Positions 1-6,533 are shown, numbered from the stretch's first letter. The stretch: DNA of 8,497 nt from Lachnospiraceae bacterium (GCA_017960415.1 JAGCZE010000381.1:1-8497); one strand, 5' to 3'. The notes: generated from the letters alone by a model not told the origin. Program-made: numbers and translations.

Positions 1-1
1 A

Positions 2-1330
2 GTAGTAGTCCTTGTTATTAATCGTTCTTTTTACCCTGGGATGTGCGTTATTTGAGGCATCAAGCGTAAGATTCGGCAACGATGAAACCTTCTTGTTGGT
101 GACTTTATTTACACGCGTCGCGTTAGTTCCGTCCCAAACAAACAATCCCGACTTGTTCCCTGAGTTGTTATATAGATGAGGATCATTGAGATCCTGGGTG
201 TCCCAACCCACCGGAAGATGATTAATGACATCTGCGTTTCCGCTATTGTAATTTGAACTCAGCGATTTCCCATTTACAGCCAGTTTGTAGGTTCCGTGTA
301 ATATTTTGGTCCACTTTCCACCTTCATATTGCCCGATGACCGGCTCTGTATAATAGTCTCCACCACCCCAGTTGTCATGCCATACATAATAAGATCCTGG
401 ATCCAACTCTTCGGTAATTGTAGCTTCAACAACTATATCTTTGCACTTCACTACTGCGTCTTTTGCAATGATCAGGTTCGAATTATTTGAGACATAAATC
501 GTACCACGAACATCAACATTTTTCGAAAGAATTACAAGATTGGACCGGTTATCGATGCGGATATCACCGTTTATGGTAATCGAGCTATCCTCTGACCAGT
601 AAACAGACGTTTGCGTACCGCAATCCATCGCCAATGCATTTACAACTTTATTTCCGGACATCACTTCTGTTGCAGGATCATACCCGATATAGATATCTCC
701 GATTATATCTAATTGAGCAGTTGCCTTAGCTCCGCTTCCCGTCACGGAAAACCCACTACCGGCAAACATTGAATAACCGCCGGAGGTGGAGGTGGTAGTT
801 GTCGTATAATACGGAGACCGAATTCGAATATCCGTGTTGACCTTGGAAAGATATCCGGATGGCTTAGTCTTGTATGTGATCAATACATTCTTGATAATGA
901 CATCGTTGTTTTCCTCAACAACATACTTCTTGACTCCGCCAATGACCTCGCCTTCTACGGTTACCTTAACATCGTAGATCGTGTCGTCCTCTTTGAGGAA
1001 GCTTTGAAGTCTCGCGTTAAGAGTTGTCACCGATGCGGCTCCGAGGCCGGTCTTCAGTGCGACAATAAAGTCCTGGGTTGCGTTGGAACTTGTCGACGAT
1101 ACACCGATAGCCGCCTTCGCAACTACCTGCTGAATTCCGAGTTTCAGATCATCGACAAACATCTCGTTCTCATAGAACGTAGTTGTCGTCTTCTCGCCGA
1201 TACTCTTCTGCAGAAATGAGAGATACGAAACTCTCATAATCGTTGCTGACAGAAGAAGGCAGAGCATCACGCCGACCATAACACTTACCAGCGCAATGCC
1301 TCGATTGTCCCTTTCTAATTCTCTGCGCAT
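2..1330 (-). CDS. PilX/GspK-like minor prepilin with large outer domain, incomplete
   Basis: A frame opens at the ATG at 1330 (GGAGAG about 7 bases upstream) and stays open for 443 codons to the window edge, so the C-terminus is missing. The start MRRELERDNRG is followed by IALVSVMVGVMLCLLLSATI: a prepilin leader and cleavage after Gly11, but with Ser instead of Glu at mature +5, as in GspK/PilX-type tip pilins, which commonly lack that Glu. Residues about 45-170 are mixed helix and strand. A Thr-rich stretch (YYTTTTTSTSGG, 174-185) leads into short strands at regular spacing (about 207-305: LDIIGDIYI, SITINGDIRI, LVILSKNVDVRGTIYV, LIIAKDAVVKCKDIVVEA) that suggest a beta-solenoid. An aromatic Gly-rich loop (YYVWHDNWGGGDYY, 314-327) follows. 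Last pilin in the visible operon. A tip adhesin role is inferred; the family is named by position and N-terminus only. Confidence 0.78.
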   Translation of the reverse strand, partial: MRRELERDNRGIALVSVMVGVMLCLLLSATIMRVSYLSFLQKSIGEKTTTTFYENEMFVDDLKLGIQQVVAKAAIGVSSTSSNATQDFIVALKTGLGAASVTTLNARLQSFLKEDDTIYDVKVTVEGEVIGGVKKYVVEENNDVIIKNVLITYKTKPSGYLSKVNTDIRIRSPYYTTTTTSTSGGYSMFAGSGFSVTGSGAKATAQLDIIGDIYIGYDPATEVMSGNKVVNALAMDCGTQTSVYWSEDSSITINGDIRIDNRSNLVILSKNVDVRGTIYVSNNSNLIIAKDAVVKCKDIVVEATITEELDPGSYYVWHDNWGGGDYYTEPVIGQYEGGKWTKILHGTYKLAVNGKSLSSNYNSGNADVINHLPVGWDTQDLNDPHLYNNSGNKSGLFVWDGTNATRVNKVTNKKVSSLPNLTLDASNNAHPRVKRTINNKDYY

Positions 1331-1414
1331 ATACTTACTCTCCTTCCATGTGTCACCGAATTTCCTCGTTTGTTTCAGTGAAATCGTAAACACCCATTCA
1401 CCATTCGTACCGAC

Positions 1415-2131
1415 TTACTTGGGGTCGATATAATCGGAGACTGATCCCTCGATCGTTACAACTTTAACGCTATTCACTCCGTAAACCGTCTCGGTAAAAG
1501 AAGTCCGCGTACGATAGACCTCTATCTTAACATCATAAAAGCGAAGTGTACGTAAACCTGCAGTAGAGAGATCATCCCACGGATCATACGTTGAAGATAC
1601 CTTGCTCCTTTCTTTGTTCAACGTATATGTTACAACAGCGTCGTAAACACCGCCTCCCATTTCAATTCCGCCAATCCAAAAATAATATGTCTTACTTGTG
1701 CTTTCTTTCAACTTATACTGCTGCGAGCCGGTGGCAATCGGTTGTGCGGATTTTGCGGCATTGTTCGTAACTGCAGCAAGTTTACTGTCCTTAACCTGCA
1801 ATTCCGCAGCGCTTCCGGAGAAACTGCTGAACGAATATCCACCACCGGTGGAACTCAGATTACCGGACAAGATTGTGAACGGCACTCCTGACGAACCATA
1901 ATATCCGCACTGTGCTGCAAATTCTGTCAGGGGCATGCTCTTGCATGCTTCCATGATACTCTCCGCAACCGTCACTCCCGACAAGCGGCGCCTCGATTTA
2001 CCGTTAACATGCGCAACCGAGACGAACGATTGAATGATCGGGATCGTTACAACAGCGAGAACGGCCACTGCTACCAGCACCTCAACCAAGGTAAAACCGG
2101 AATTTTTCTTTTTACTAATATCCTCTCTCAT
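1415..2131 (-). CDS. pilV: PilV/GspI-like minor prepilin
   Basis: The 238-residue product has a leader MREDISKKKNSG, PilD cleavage after Gly12, and mature FTLVEVLVAVAVLAVVTIP with Glu at +5 (Glu17). The FTLVEVLVAVAVLA helix with a following Pro and IIQSF is the style of PilV/GspI minor pilins, which help start fibre assembly. The outer part is Ser/Gly-rich, with Cys63 and Cys75 close enough for a disulfide, and ends in a strand-rich region with GVYDAVVTYTL and YDVKIEVYRT. I start it at the ATG at 2131 because GGAGGA lies 4-5 bases upstream; extending to the ATG at 2230 would add 33 residues, including a Cys- and Trp-containing stretch, with no good ribosome site. It precedes the next minor pilin by 84 bases. 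PilV is a name by resemblance; it could serve as any initiating minor pilin. Confidence 0.82.
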   Translation of the reverse strand: MREDISKKKNSGFTLVEVLVAVAVLAVVTIPIIQSFVSVAHVNGKSRRRLSGVTVAESIMEACKSMPLTEFAAQCGYYGSSGVPFTILSGNLSSTGGGYSFSSFSGSAAELQVKDSKLAAVTNNAAKSAQPIATGSQQYKLKESTSKTYYFWIGGIEMGGGVYDAVVTYTLNKERSKVSSTYDPWDDLSTAGLRTLRFYDVKIEVYRTRTSFTETVYGVNSVKVVTIEGSVSDYIDPK

Positions 2132-2178
2132 GACTCCTCCGTTTCCGGTATCCTGACCTTTCCTAATCAAACACTTCC

Positions 2179-2187
2179 ATAATATCA
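2179..2187 (-). promoter_or_regulatory. candidate extended -10 promoter for pilV
   Basis: On the minus strand TGATATTAT forms an extended -10 element (TG, one base, then TATTAT with five of six matches). The predicted start near 2172 leaves a leader of about 40 bases before the pilV ATG at 2131. The -35 region (AGACCG) is poor, as can be tolerated with an extended -10. It lies after both hairpins in the 252-base pilO-pilV gap, so it would separate expression of the minor pilins from the machinery genes. The match is by eye only. Confidence 0.25.
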
Positions 2188-2249
2188 CGCACATATGCTT
2201 ACGGTCTGTCCGAACTATCGAGACCGGCATATGGCGATATTCCCCTCTT

Positions 2250-2263
2250 CCGCACTACTGCGG
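2250..2263 (-). other. small hairpin downstream of the large pilO-pilV hairpin
   Basis: CCGCA at 2250-2254 pairs with TGCGG at 2259-2263 across a 4-base loop. On the minus strand it is preceded by TTTGACA, and the word GACAGCCGCA (2259-2268) matches the sequence at the hairpin ahead of the major prepilin (7158-7167). No T-tract follows. The TTGACA is a perfect -35 hexamer, but I see no -10 at the right spacing. Confidence 0.35.
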
Positions 2264-2291
2264 CTGTCAAATTTGGCTTTATATGGCTTTA

Positions 2292-2326
2292 CCGTTCCTT
2301 CTCCGAACGAGTCGGAGAAGGAACGG
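2292..2326 (+). terminator. 15-bp perfect hairpin with T-tract on the + strand, between pilO and pilV
   Basis: CCGTTCCTTCTCCGA (2292-2306) pairs without mismatch with TCGGAGAAGGAACGG (2312-2326) across a 5-base loop. On the plus strand AACG and then six T residues (2331-2336) follow, so by shape it terminates plus-strand transcription. The operon, however, is on the minus strand, where TAAAGCC follows the stem. For operon RNA it is therefore a strong hairpin preceded by an A-tract, not a classic terminator. It could block antisense transcription, slow or process the operon RNA, or do both. The hairpin is certain from the sequence; its function is not. Confidence 0.55.
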
Positions 2327-2383
2327 AACGTTTTTTACTCTGACTATTAAGCTTGCCTGACTTCTTATGTCCCGGCAGTACTT

Positions 2384-3205
2384 TTACTGCTGCATCATCT
2401 GCTGCTGTGTCATACGCAGAATATCTTCTTCCGTGAGCGTGATACCCTGCTCCTCCAACCATTCCAGAAGCGAAGGGATCGGTGTAGCTGTCGGTCCGAA
2501 GACACAGTTAGGTTGCTCGCGACCCTCTACGGAAGATACCTGAACTTCTTCCTGCGGGAAGTTCGTGTCCTCGCCCTTACCGAGTGAACCGTAATCGGTC
2601 ACACCGTACAGACCGAATTCCATCTGCCCGAGAATCTGTCCGCTGATCGAGTTGAAACCGATCGTAATAGAGCTAACGTTCTTAGGTTTCATACCAGCCG
2701 CTTTTCTGGTCTCATCAGATGCATTCCATGCATAAACTTCGTTGAGCAACTTCTTAAAACCCTCATACGTCTCCGTATAGAACGTTGTCCGGATCGTCGC
2801 CTGAGAGCTGCCGAACTGTACCGGCTGTCCGTTAAACTTGCCCGGATAGTAATTCGTCACAGCCGACTTTTCCATATCATACAGATAAAACTTTACGCCG
2901 TATTCCGGATTTTTCTCCAGGTTGTTCAGGTAAACAACCAGATCATCATATCGATACTCTACCGGGTACCTCTTGACCATCTGTGTTAGCTCGTCGCTAT
3001 ACGTTGTAAGGTTTTGTCCCATGGTCTGTCTCTGTTCCCAGAGTTTATCCAATTTCGCAATCTCTGCCTTATCAGCATCAATCTCATTCTGGAGAGATTT
3101 TACTTTGTCCTGCTTGTCACGGAAATAAAACTGGTACATACAGAAAAGTGCGACGGCGCCAAGCAAGATCATTACAATACTAATGTCTCTTTTCGATACT
3201 TTCAT
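2384..3205 (-). CDS. pilO: PilO-like alignment complex protein
   Basis: This 273-residue single-pass protein has the PilO layout: a short basic cytoplasmic end, a membrane helix at about 9-27, a coiled coil at about 31-75, and an outer alpha/beta domain, with FKKLLNEVYAW followed by strands near 179-202. PilO pairs with PilN to link the cytoplasmic ATPase side to the growing pilus. Sequence similarity in this family is low, so the call relies on topology and on following pilMN by only 14 bases. I start it at the ATG at 3205, because GAGGGGG lies about 9 bases upstream; the in-frame GTG at 3211 would sit only 3 bases from that site. The C-terminus is unusual: a GPTATPIPS linker (237-245) leads to an acidic amphipathic helix and a Gln/Met-rich end (QQQMMQQ). 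Confidence 0.88.
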   Translation of the reverse strand: MKVSKRDISIVMILLGAVALFCMYQFYFRDKQDKVKSLQNEIDADKAEIAKLDKLWEQRQTMGQNLTTYSDELTQMVKRYPVEYRYDDLVVYLNNLEKNPEYGVKFYLYDMEKSAVTNYYPGKFNGQPVQFGSSQATIRTTFYTETYEGFKKLLNEVYAWNASDETRKAAGMKPKNVSSITIGFNSISGQILGQMEFGLYGVTDYGSLGKGEDTNFPQEEVQVSSVEGREQPNCVFGPTATPIPSLLEWLEEQGITLTEEDILRMTQQQMMQQ

Positions 3206-3219
3206 GTTCACTCACCCCC

Positions 3220-5001
3220 TCACTCTTCCGTTTCTTTCTTGTTGTCGTACAGACCAAGCGGCTGAACCGCTGCGCCGGCGTCGCGTCCGCCAGCATCGTT
3301 GTAGGTCATTTCGATCTCGCAGGCGACTACCCACTCAGGCGTCGGTGTGGGCTCAGGTGTCGCGCCTTCCGGAGTCGGTGTCGGTGTCTCCAAGATTACC
3401 GTCGGGGAGATGAAATACTGAGCGCCATCAGGAAGAAGCGGCTCTTCTTCTACATAAACCTCGTCTCTGGCCTGACCAAGTCGGGTGATTGTAACGGTAT
3501 TCAAATGATAGAGAGTCTGAACAATGTTCTCCAACTCATCCTTCTCGCGACAGAAAATCGTCATAACAACGATAGGACCTTCCGCTGTAATCGTTGATGC
3601 CTTGAAATTCTTCGGCATCTTCTGTTCAAGTTCTTCAAGGAATTCAACAAAACGACTGTTATAATTGGATTCCTTGCCGTTATAGTTTTTAACTGTAGTA
3701 TAAGTAAGTTCAGACTCATTGTACATCTGAATGTACTGCTGAATCTCTTTCTTGTCCTCCAGTTCCTGCTTATACTTCTTCTTCTCTTCTTCCTTGTTCG
3801 TAACCTGAATCTGTCCGACAAGGAACAAAGCAAGCGCTCCGGCGAACATCGCGATCATAACCGCGAACGGGATCAGCAGCGACTGCTGCTTCTCACCCTT
3901 CATCAGCTCCGGAGAGAGCAGCTGCAGCGGGTGCATCGAAGCTCCGATGCAGGCAGCAAGCACATGCATCGTCACATCCGTGTAACCGGTGCTGAGAACC
4001 TTAATCTGGTTCAGGCCGTCATAGTTGTGTACCGTGTAACCCAGCTCGTTGCTCAGAAGTTCATCGAGACCGATAAAATCCGCACCGATGCCGACAAGCT
4101 CGATGCTGTCGATCGGCTCGTTGTCATTACGGGAAACATAGTACTCAAGAATACGTCCGATGTTACCGATCAGATAACGAAGGTTCTCAGTGAGCATGAT
4201 GCGGGACATCATGATCTCATCCGAGGTATCCTCAGGCTCCTGATAATCTACGTCAACGTTAAGGTAACGACGGATGCAATGATTCGTCGTGAACGCCTTA
4301 GTCGCGCCGTAGTAATCGAGATTCTCGCCGTAAACGTCAAGCTCCATCATGTTCTCGATGACGCCGTTTACGCCGTGTGCAACAGAACGCTGCAACACGA
4401 TCTCGCCATCCTTGACGATCGTGACGAGAGAGCTATGCTCGTCAATCTTGATGACTGCGTTAGTGCCGCGAAGGAAGTCCTGTCTTACCACCTGGTACAC
4501 ACTGTTGCCGACGTAATCAATCGCCTTGATATGCATCTGCAGCGAATGCGCAAGATCCAGATACGAAGTCGTCACATCGTTCGGAACTGCCAAAAGAGAC
4601 AGGCGGTACTGCTTCTCTTCCTTGGTGTCGATCTTGCCGAGGATGTTGTAAACCAGATGATACTGGTTCATATCCACGGGGAAGTACTCCGCAGCATTCG
4701 CTGTGATCAACGGGAGAATCTTGTTCTCCTTCACCAACGGGATCCTGGCTTCACGGTTTGCGATACGGCTGGAAGATACTGAGAATACAACGCTGTCAGT
4801 CTTAATCTCTCTCTTCCGCAGTTCGGCCTTCAGACTGATGATGAAGTCTTCATTACGGCTGATGACACCATCCTGTACCATGTCTCTCGGCGTCTCCAGG
4901 CTGAACGCCTGATAGATCTTCGGGGATTTTGACATGTAGTCAATCTCGACGACCCTTGTTGTTGCCTGCCCAATCTCCATTGACAGCACTTTCTTAGCCA
5001 T
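3220..5001 (-). CDS. pilM: PilM-PilN fusion protein of the pilus alignment complex
   Basis: One 593-residue chain joins two normally separate proteins. Residues 1 to about 356 form the actin-like cytoplasmic PilM part, starting KVLSMEIGQATTRVVEI and containing a late VGIGADFIGL motif (303-312). Residues 376-400 are a single membrane segment, followed by a charged coiled coil (about 402-428) and the PilN-type outer domain (about 445-565). Just before the membrane segment LQLLSPEL (359-366) resembles the INLLP peptide by which free PilN docks into PilM. A TPTPTPEGATPEPTPTPE linker (541-558) is placed before the last predicted strand. Nucleotide motifs look relaxed: the first Asp is Glu9 and the GGG of the late motif is GIG. 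AAAGGTAA precedes the ATG. pilO follows after 14 bases. Fused PilMN proteins are known, to my recollection, from clostridial pili. Confidence 0.92.
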   Translation of the reverse strand: MAKKVLSMEIGQATTRVVEIDYMSKSPKIYQAFSLETPRDMVQDGVISRNEDFIISLKAELRKREIKTDSVVFSVSSSRIANREARIPLVKENKILPLITANAAEYFPVDMNQYHLVYNILGKIDTKEEKQYRLSLLAVPNDVTTSYLDLAHSLQMHIKAIDYVGNSVYQVVRQDFLRGTNAVIKIDEHSSLVTIVKDGEIVLQRSVAHGVNGVIENMMELDVYGENLDYYGATKAFTTNHCIRRYLNVDVDYQEPEDTSDEIMMSRIMLTENLRYLIGNIGRILEYYVSRNDNEPIDSIELVGIGADFIGLDELLSNELGYTVHNYDGLNQIKVLSTGYTDVTMHVLAACIGASMHPLQLLSPELMKGEKQQSLLIPFAVMIAMFAGALALFLVGQIQVTNKEEEKKKYKQELEDKKEIQQYIQMYNESELTYTTVKNYNGKESNYNSRFVEFLEELEQKMPKNFKASTITAEGPIVVMTIFCREKDELENIVQTLYHLNTVTITRLGQARDEVYVEEEPLLPDGAQYFISPTVILETPTPTPEGATPEPTPTPEWVVACEIEMTYNDAGGRDAGAAVQPLGLYDNKKETEE

Positions 5002-5135
5002 ACTTTTTGCTTACCTTTCGAACGAATCCGTTCTTCGTCCGTCCTTCCTTGTTAGTTTCTATAATTAACTGAAAGATTGTCTCAGCAAATTTCTTCCTCT
5101 ATATATTATTACGTAAGGGTAAAACCCGCACTTGG

Positions 5136-5912
5136 TTATCCCTTGATCAGATTAACATACCAGTCGATCAACGGTTCTCCCCAAAGAATGGCGATCGCTA
5201 TTCCGGCTGCGAGGTACGGTCCCATAGCCAGTACTCTCCCCGCCTTGCTGACTTTCATCCGGATCAGATGGATAACCGATCCGATCATACAGCCAAGCAC
5301 AAACGCAAGGAGGATACTCTCCCATCCCAAAAGCAAACCCGCGGCGCCCATCAGCTTAATATCACCGCCGCCGATCGCCTTTCCCTTGGTGATGAACCAA
5401 AGGATCCCGAGAGGAACACTCACAACGAACATCCCGATCAGAAACGGTATGATGTCCCCGAATGCTTTTCCCTCGATAAACAGAAGGTATGCGATCCGGA
5501 TCAATGCCAGTCCCAGGATAAACACATTAAAACCGATCGGTATGATATACGTCCGAAAATCAATAACCGAAAGCGCAAGTAACGCGGACATTGTAAAGCA
5601 GAAGATGAAGCTTTCAATGCTGATACCCCTGACCAGAAGCACGATGACGTAGATCAGTCCGTTCGCCGCTTCAATGATCGGATACTGCACGGAAATCTTC
5701 GCATGGCACTTTCTGCAATGTCCCCGTAACGCGATCCAACTGAACAACGGAATCAAGTCAAACCAGCGAAGCTGATACCCGCAACTCATGCAGTGCGAGC
5801 GCTTCGCGGACAGACTCTCCTCCTTGGGAATACGGAAGATACATACATTGAGAAAGCTTCCAATTACGATTCCGAACAGAAACGATACTATATAAACCGC
5901 AATCTCAACCAT
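5136..5912 (-). CDS. pilD: PilD, prepilin peptidase and N-methyltransferase
   Basis: The protein has 258 residues, normal for bifunctional type IV prepilin peptidases. It is a polytopic membrane aspartyl protease that cuts prepilins after the conserved Gly and methylates the new N-terminal residue. The methylase part is intact: GSFLNVCIFRIP at 18-29 and a zinc-type Cys quartet C41/C44 and C66/C69. The two catalytic aspartates sit in their family motifs: D118 in IDFRTYIIP and D184 in GGGDIKLM. A late GPYLAAG motif (231-237) is also typical. About seven to eight hydrophobic segments are apparent. GGGAGA lies about 10 bases ahead of the ATG. All four prepilins in this window are plausible substrates, and the location inside the pilin cluster supports a dedicated enzyme. 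Confidence 0.97.
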   Translation of the reverse strand: MVEIAVYIVSFLFGIVIGSFLNVCIFRIPKEESLSAKRSHCMSCGYQLRWFDLIPLFSWIALRGHCRKCHAKISVQYPIIEAANGLIYVIVLLVRGISIESFIFCFTMSALLALSVIDFRTYIIPIGFNVFILGLALIRIAYLLFIEGKAFGDIIPFLIGMFVVSVPLGILWFITKGKAIGGGDIKLMGAAGLLLGWESILLAFVLGCMIGSVIHLIRMKVSKAGRVLAMGPYLAAGIAIAILWGEPLIDWYVNLIKG

Positions 5913-5939
5913 CCCGTGCTACTCTCCCGTCGCTATTGT

Positions 5940-6386
5940 TTAATCGTCCGGCCCGTTCCACGAACCGACAATCTTGGGCGTGCCCGTACTGCTGCCATTC
6001 GGATCGGCCTGGATCTGAACCGAATAAACCTGCGTCTTACGCAGTTTCGATCGCGGCACTATTTCCGAAAGATCTCCGAAATCCTGTTCCAAAGACCACT
6101 TCAACGCGTTTCCGACATCACCCTGCATCACGTTAATTCCGGATGCATCAAAGGTGACAAGCACGTCACCGTTATCCAATTGAAAGCTCCCTGACAAGAC
6201 AACATTTTCCGCAGCATGTAAAATCTCTCCTGCCGCGGAATCATCGATCTGTCTTCTAGCCTTCTCCACATACCCAAGATATGCAGGTGCCAAAACACCT
6301 ATAAGAATCGCCATGATGGTAATCACCACAGCCAATTCCAAGAGGGAAAAACCCTCATTCTTCTTTTCTCCTCTGGCGAGTTCCAT
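5940..6386 (-). CDS. second type IV prepilin, paralogue of the major pilin
   Basis: This is a 148-residue prepilin whose start closely matches the preceding gene: leader ending KKNEG, PilD cut after Gly12, mature FSLLELAVVITIMAI with Glu at +5 (Glu17), then APAYLGYVEKARR. After roughly residue 62 the two proteins diverge; this one has a shorter, Cys-free globular domain ending in a Gly/Pro/Asp-rich tail. The shared DNA word GCAGGTGCCAAAACACC in both genes (6283-6299 and 6967-6983) supports tandem duplication with a conserved N-terminal helix. The ATG at 6386 has a purine-rich site (AAAGGAAAGG) just upstream. The downstream pilD begins 27 bases after the stop. It could be a minor subunit of the same fibre or an alternative major pilin; sequence alone does not decide. 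Confidence 0.88.
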   Translation of the reverse strand: MELARGEKKNEGFSLLELAVVITIMAILIGVLAPAYLGYVEKARRQIDDSAAGEILHAAENVVLSGSFQLDNGDVLVTFDASGINVMQGDVGNALKWSLEQDFGDLSEIVPRSKLRKTQVYSVQIQADPNGSSTGTPKIVGSWNGPDD

Positions 6387-6414
6387 AGCATCGCCTTTCC
6401 TTTATGCGTTTGGC

Positions 6415-6438
6415 AGGGTGGCGCTTTCGCGCCACCCT
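6415..6438 (-). other. 10-bp RNA hairpin with GAAA tetraloop between two prepilin genes
   Basis: AGGGTGGCGC at 6415-6424 and GCGCCACCCT at 6429-6438 form a perfect 10-bp, mostly G-C stem. Read on the transcribed minus strand the 4-base loop is GAAA, a GNRA tetraloop that makes hairpins unusually stable. It lies in the 147-base gap between the major prepilin and its paralogue, about 30 bases ahead of the next ATG. Neither strand has a following T-tract, so it is not a simple intrinsic terminator. A likely role is as a processing or stabilising element that sets unequal levels of the two mRNA halves. The upstream edge also contains the palindrome CCCTATAGGG. Confidence 0.6.
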
Positions 6439-6478
6439 ATAGGGATTACCAAGCATAAATCAAATTGTGTTTACCGCA

Positions 6479-6528
6479 TCAGTTACTCGGATTTGCGAGC
6501 TTCTGTTGTTTCAGCTATTCGTAACTGA
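6479..6528 (-). other. stem-loop in the 3' untranslated region of the major prepilin
   Basis: TCAGTTAC at 6479-6486 pairs perfectly with GTAACTGA at 6521-6528, an 8-bp stem enclosing 34 bases. A smaller nested pair lies inside: CTCG at 6486-6489 with CGAG at 6496-6499, which shares one base with the outer stem. In the transcript the structure begins about 5 bases after the pilin stop codon. There is no T-tract, so termination is unlikely. A role in shielding the pilin message from 3' decay is possible but inferred. Confidence 0.4.
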
Positions 6529-6533
6529 ATTAA

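Noticed and set aside
2132..2230. N-terminal extension of the PilV-like protein to the ATG at 2230.
   Set aside because: The extension has no good ribosome site and would give an unusual leader of 45 residues, whereas 2131 has GGAGGA just upstream.
3931..4782. A 283-codon open frame on the plus strand inside pilMN.
   Set aside because: It lies wholly antisense to a well-supported coding region, has no recognisable domain, and is His/Arg/Val-rich as expected for a shadow frame.
5002..5135. Possible promoter or terminator in the 134-base pilD-pilMN gap (AT-rich stretch; imperfect stem AAGGG...CCCTT near the pilD stop; GAACG/CGTTC hairpin at 5020-5033 near the pilMN ribosome site).
   Set aside because: The best -35/-10 pairs match poorly, the stem near the pilD stop is interrupted by bulges and no T-tract follows on the minus strand, so I do not call a feature.
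6387..6533. Possible cyclic-di-GMP riboswitch (GEMM-like) ahead of a pilin gene, suggested by the GAAA-capped stem.
   Set aside because: Clostridial pilin genes can be under such riboswitches, but the conserved core sequences around the GNRA stem and its receptor are not present here or in the gaps at 7053-7183 and 2132-2383.
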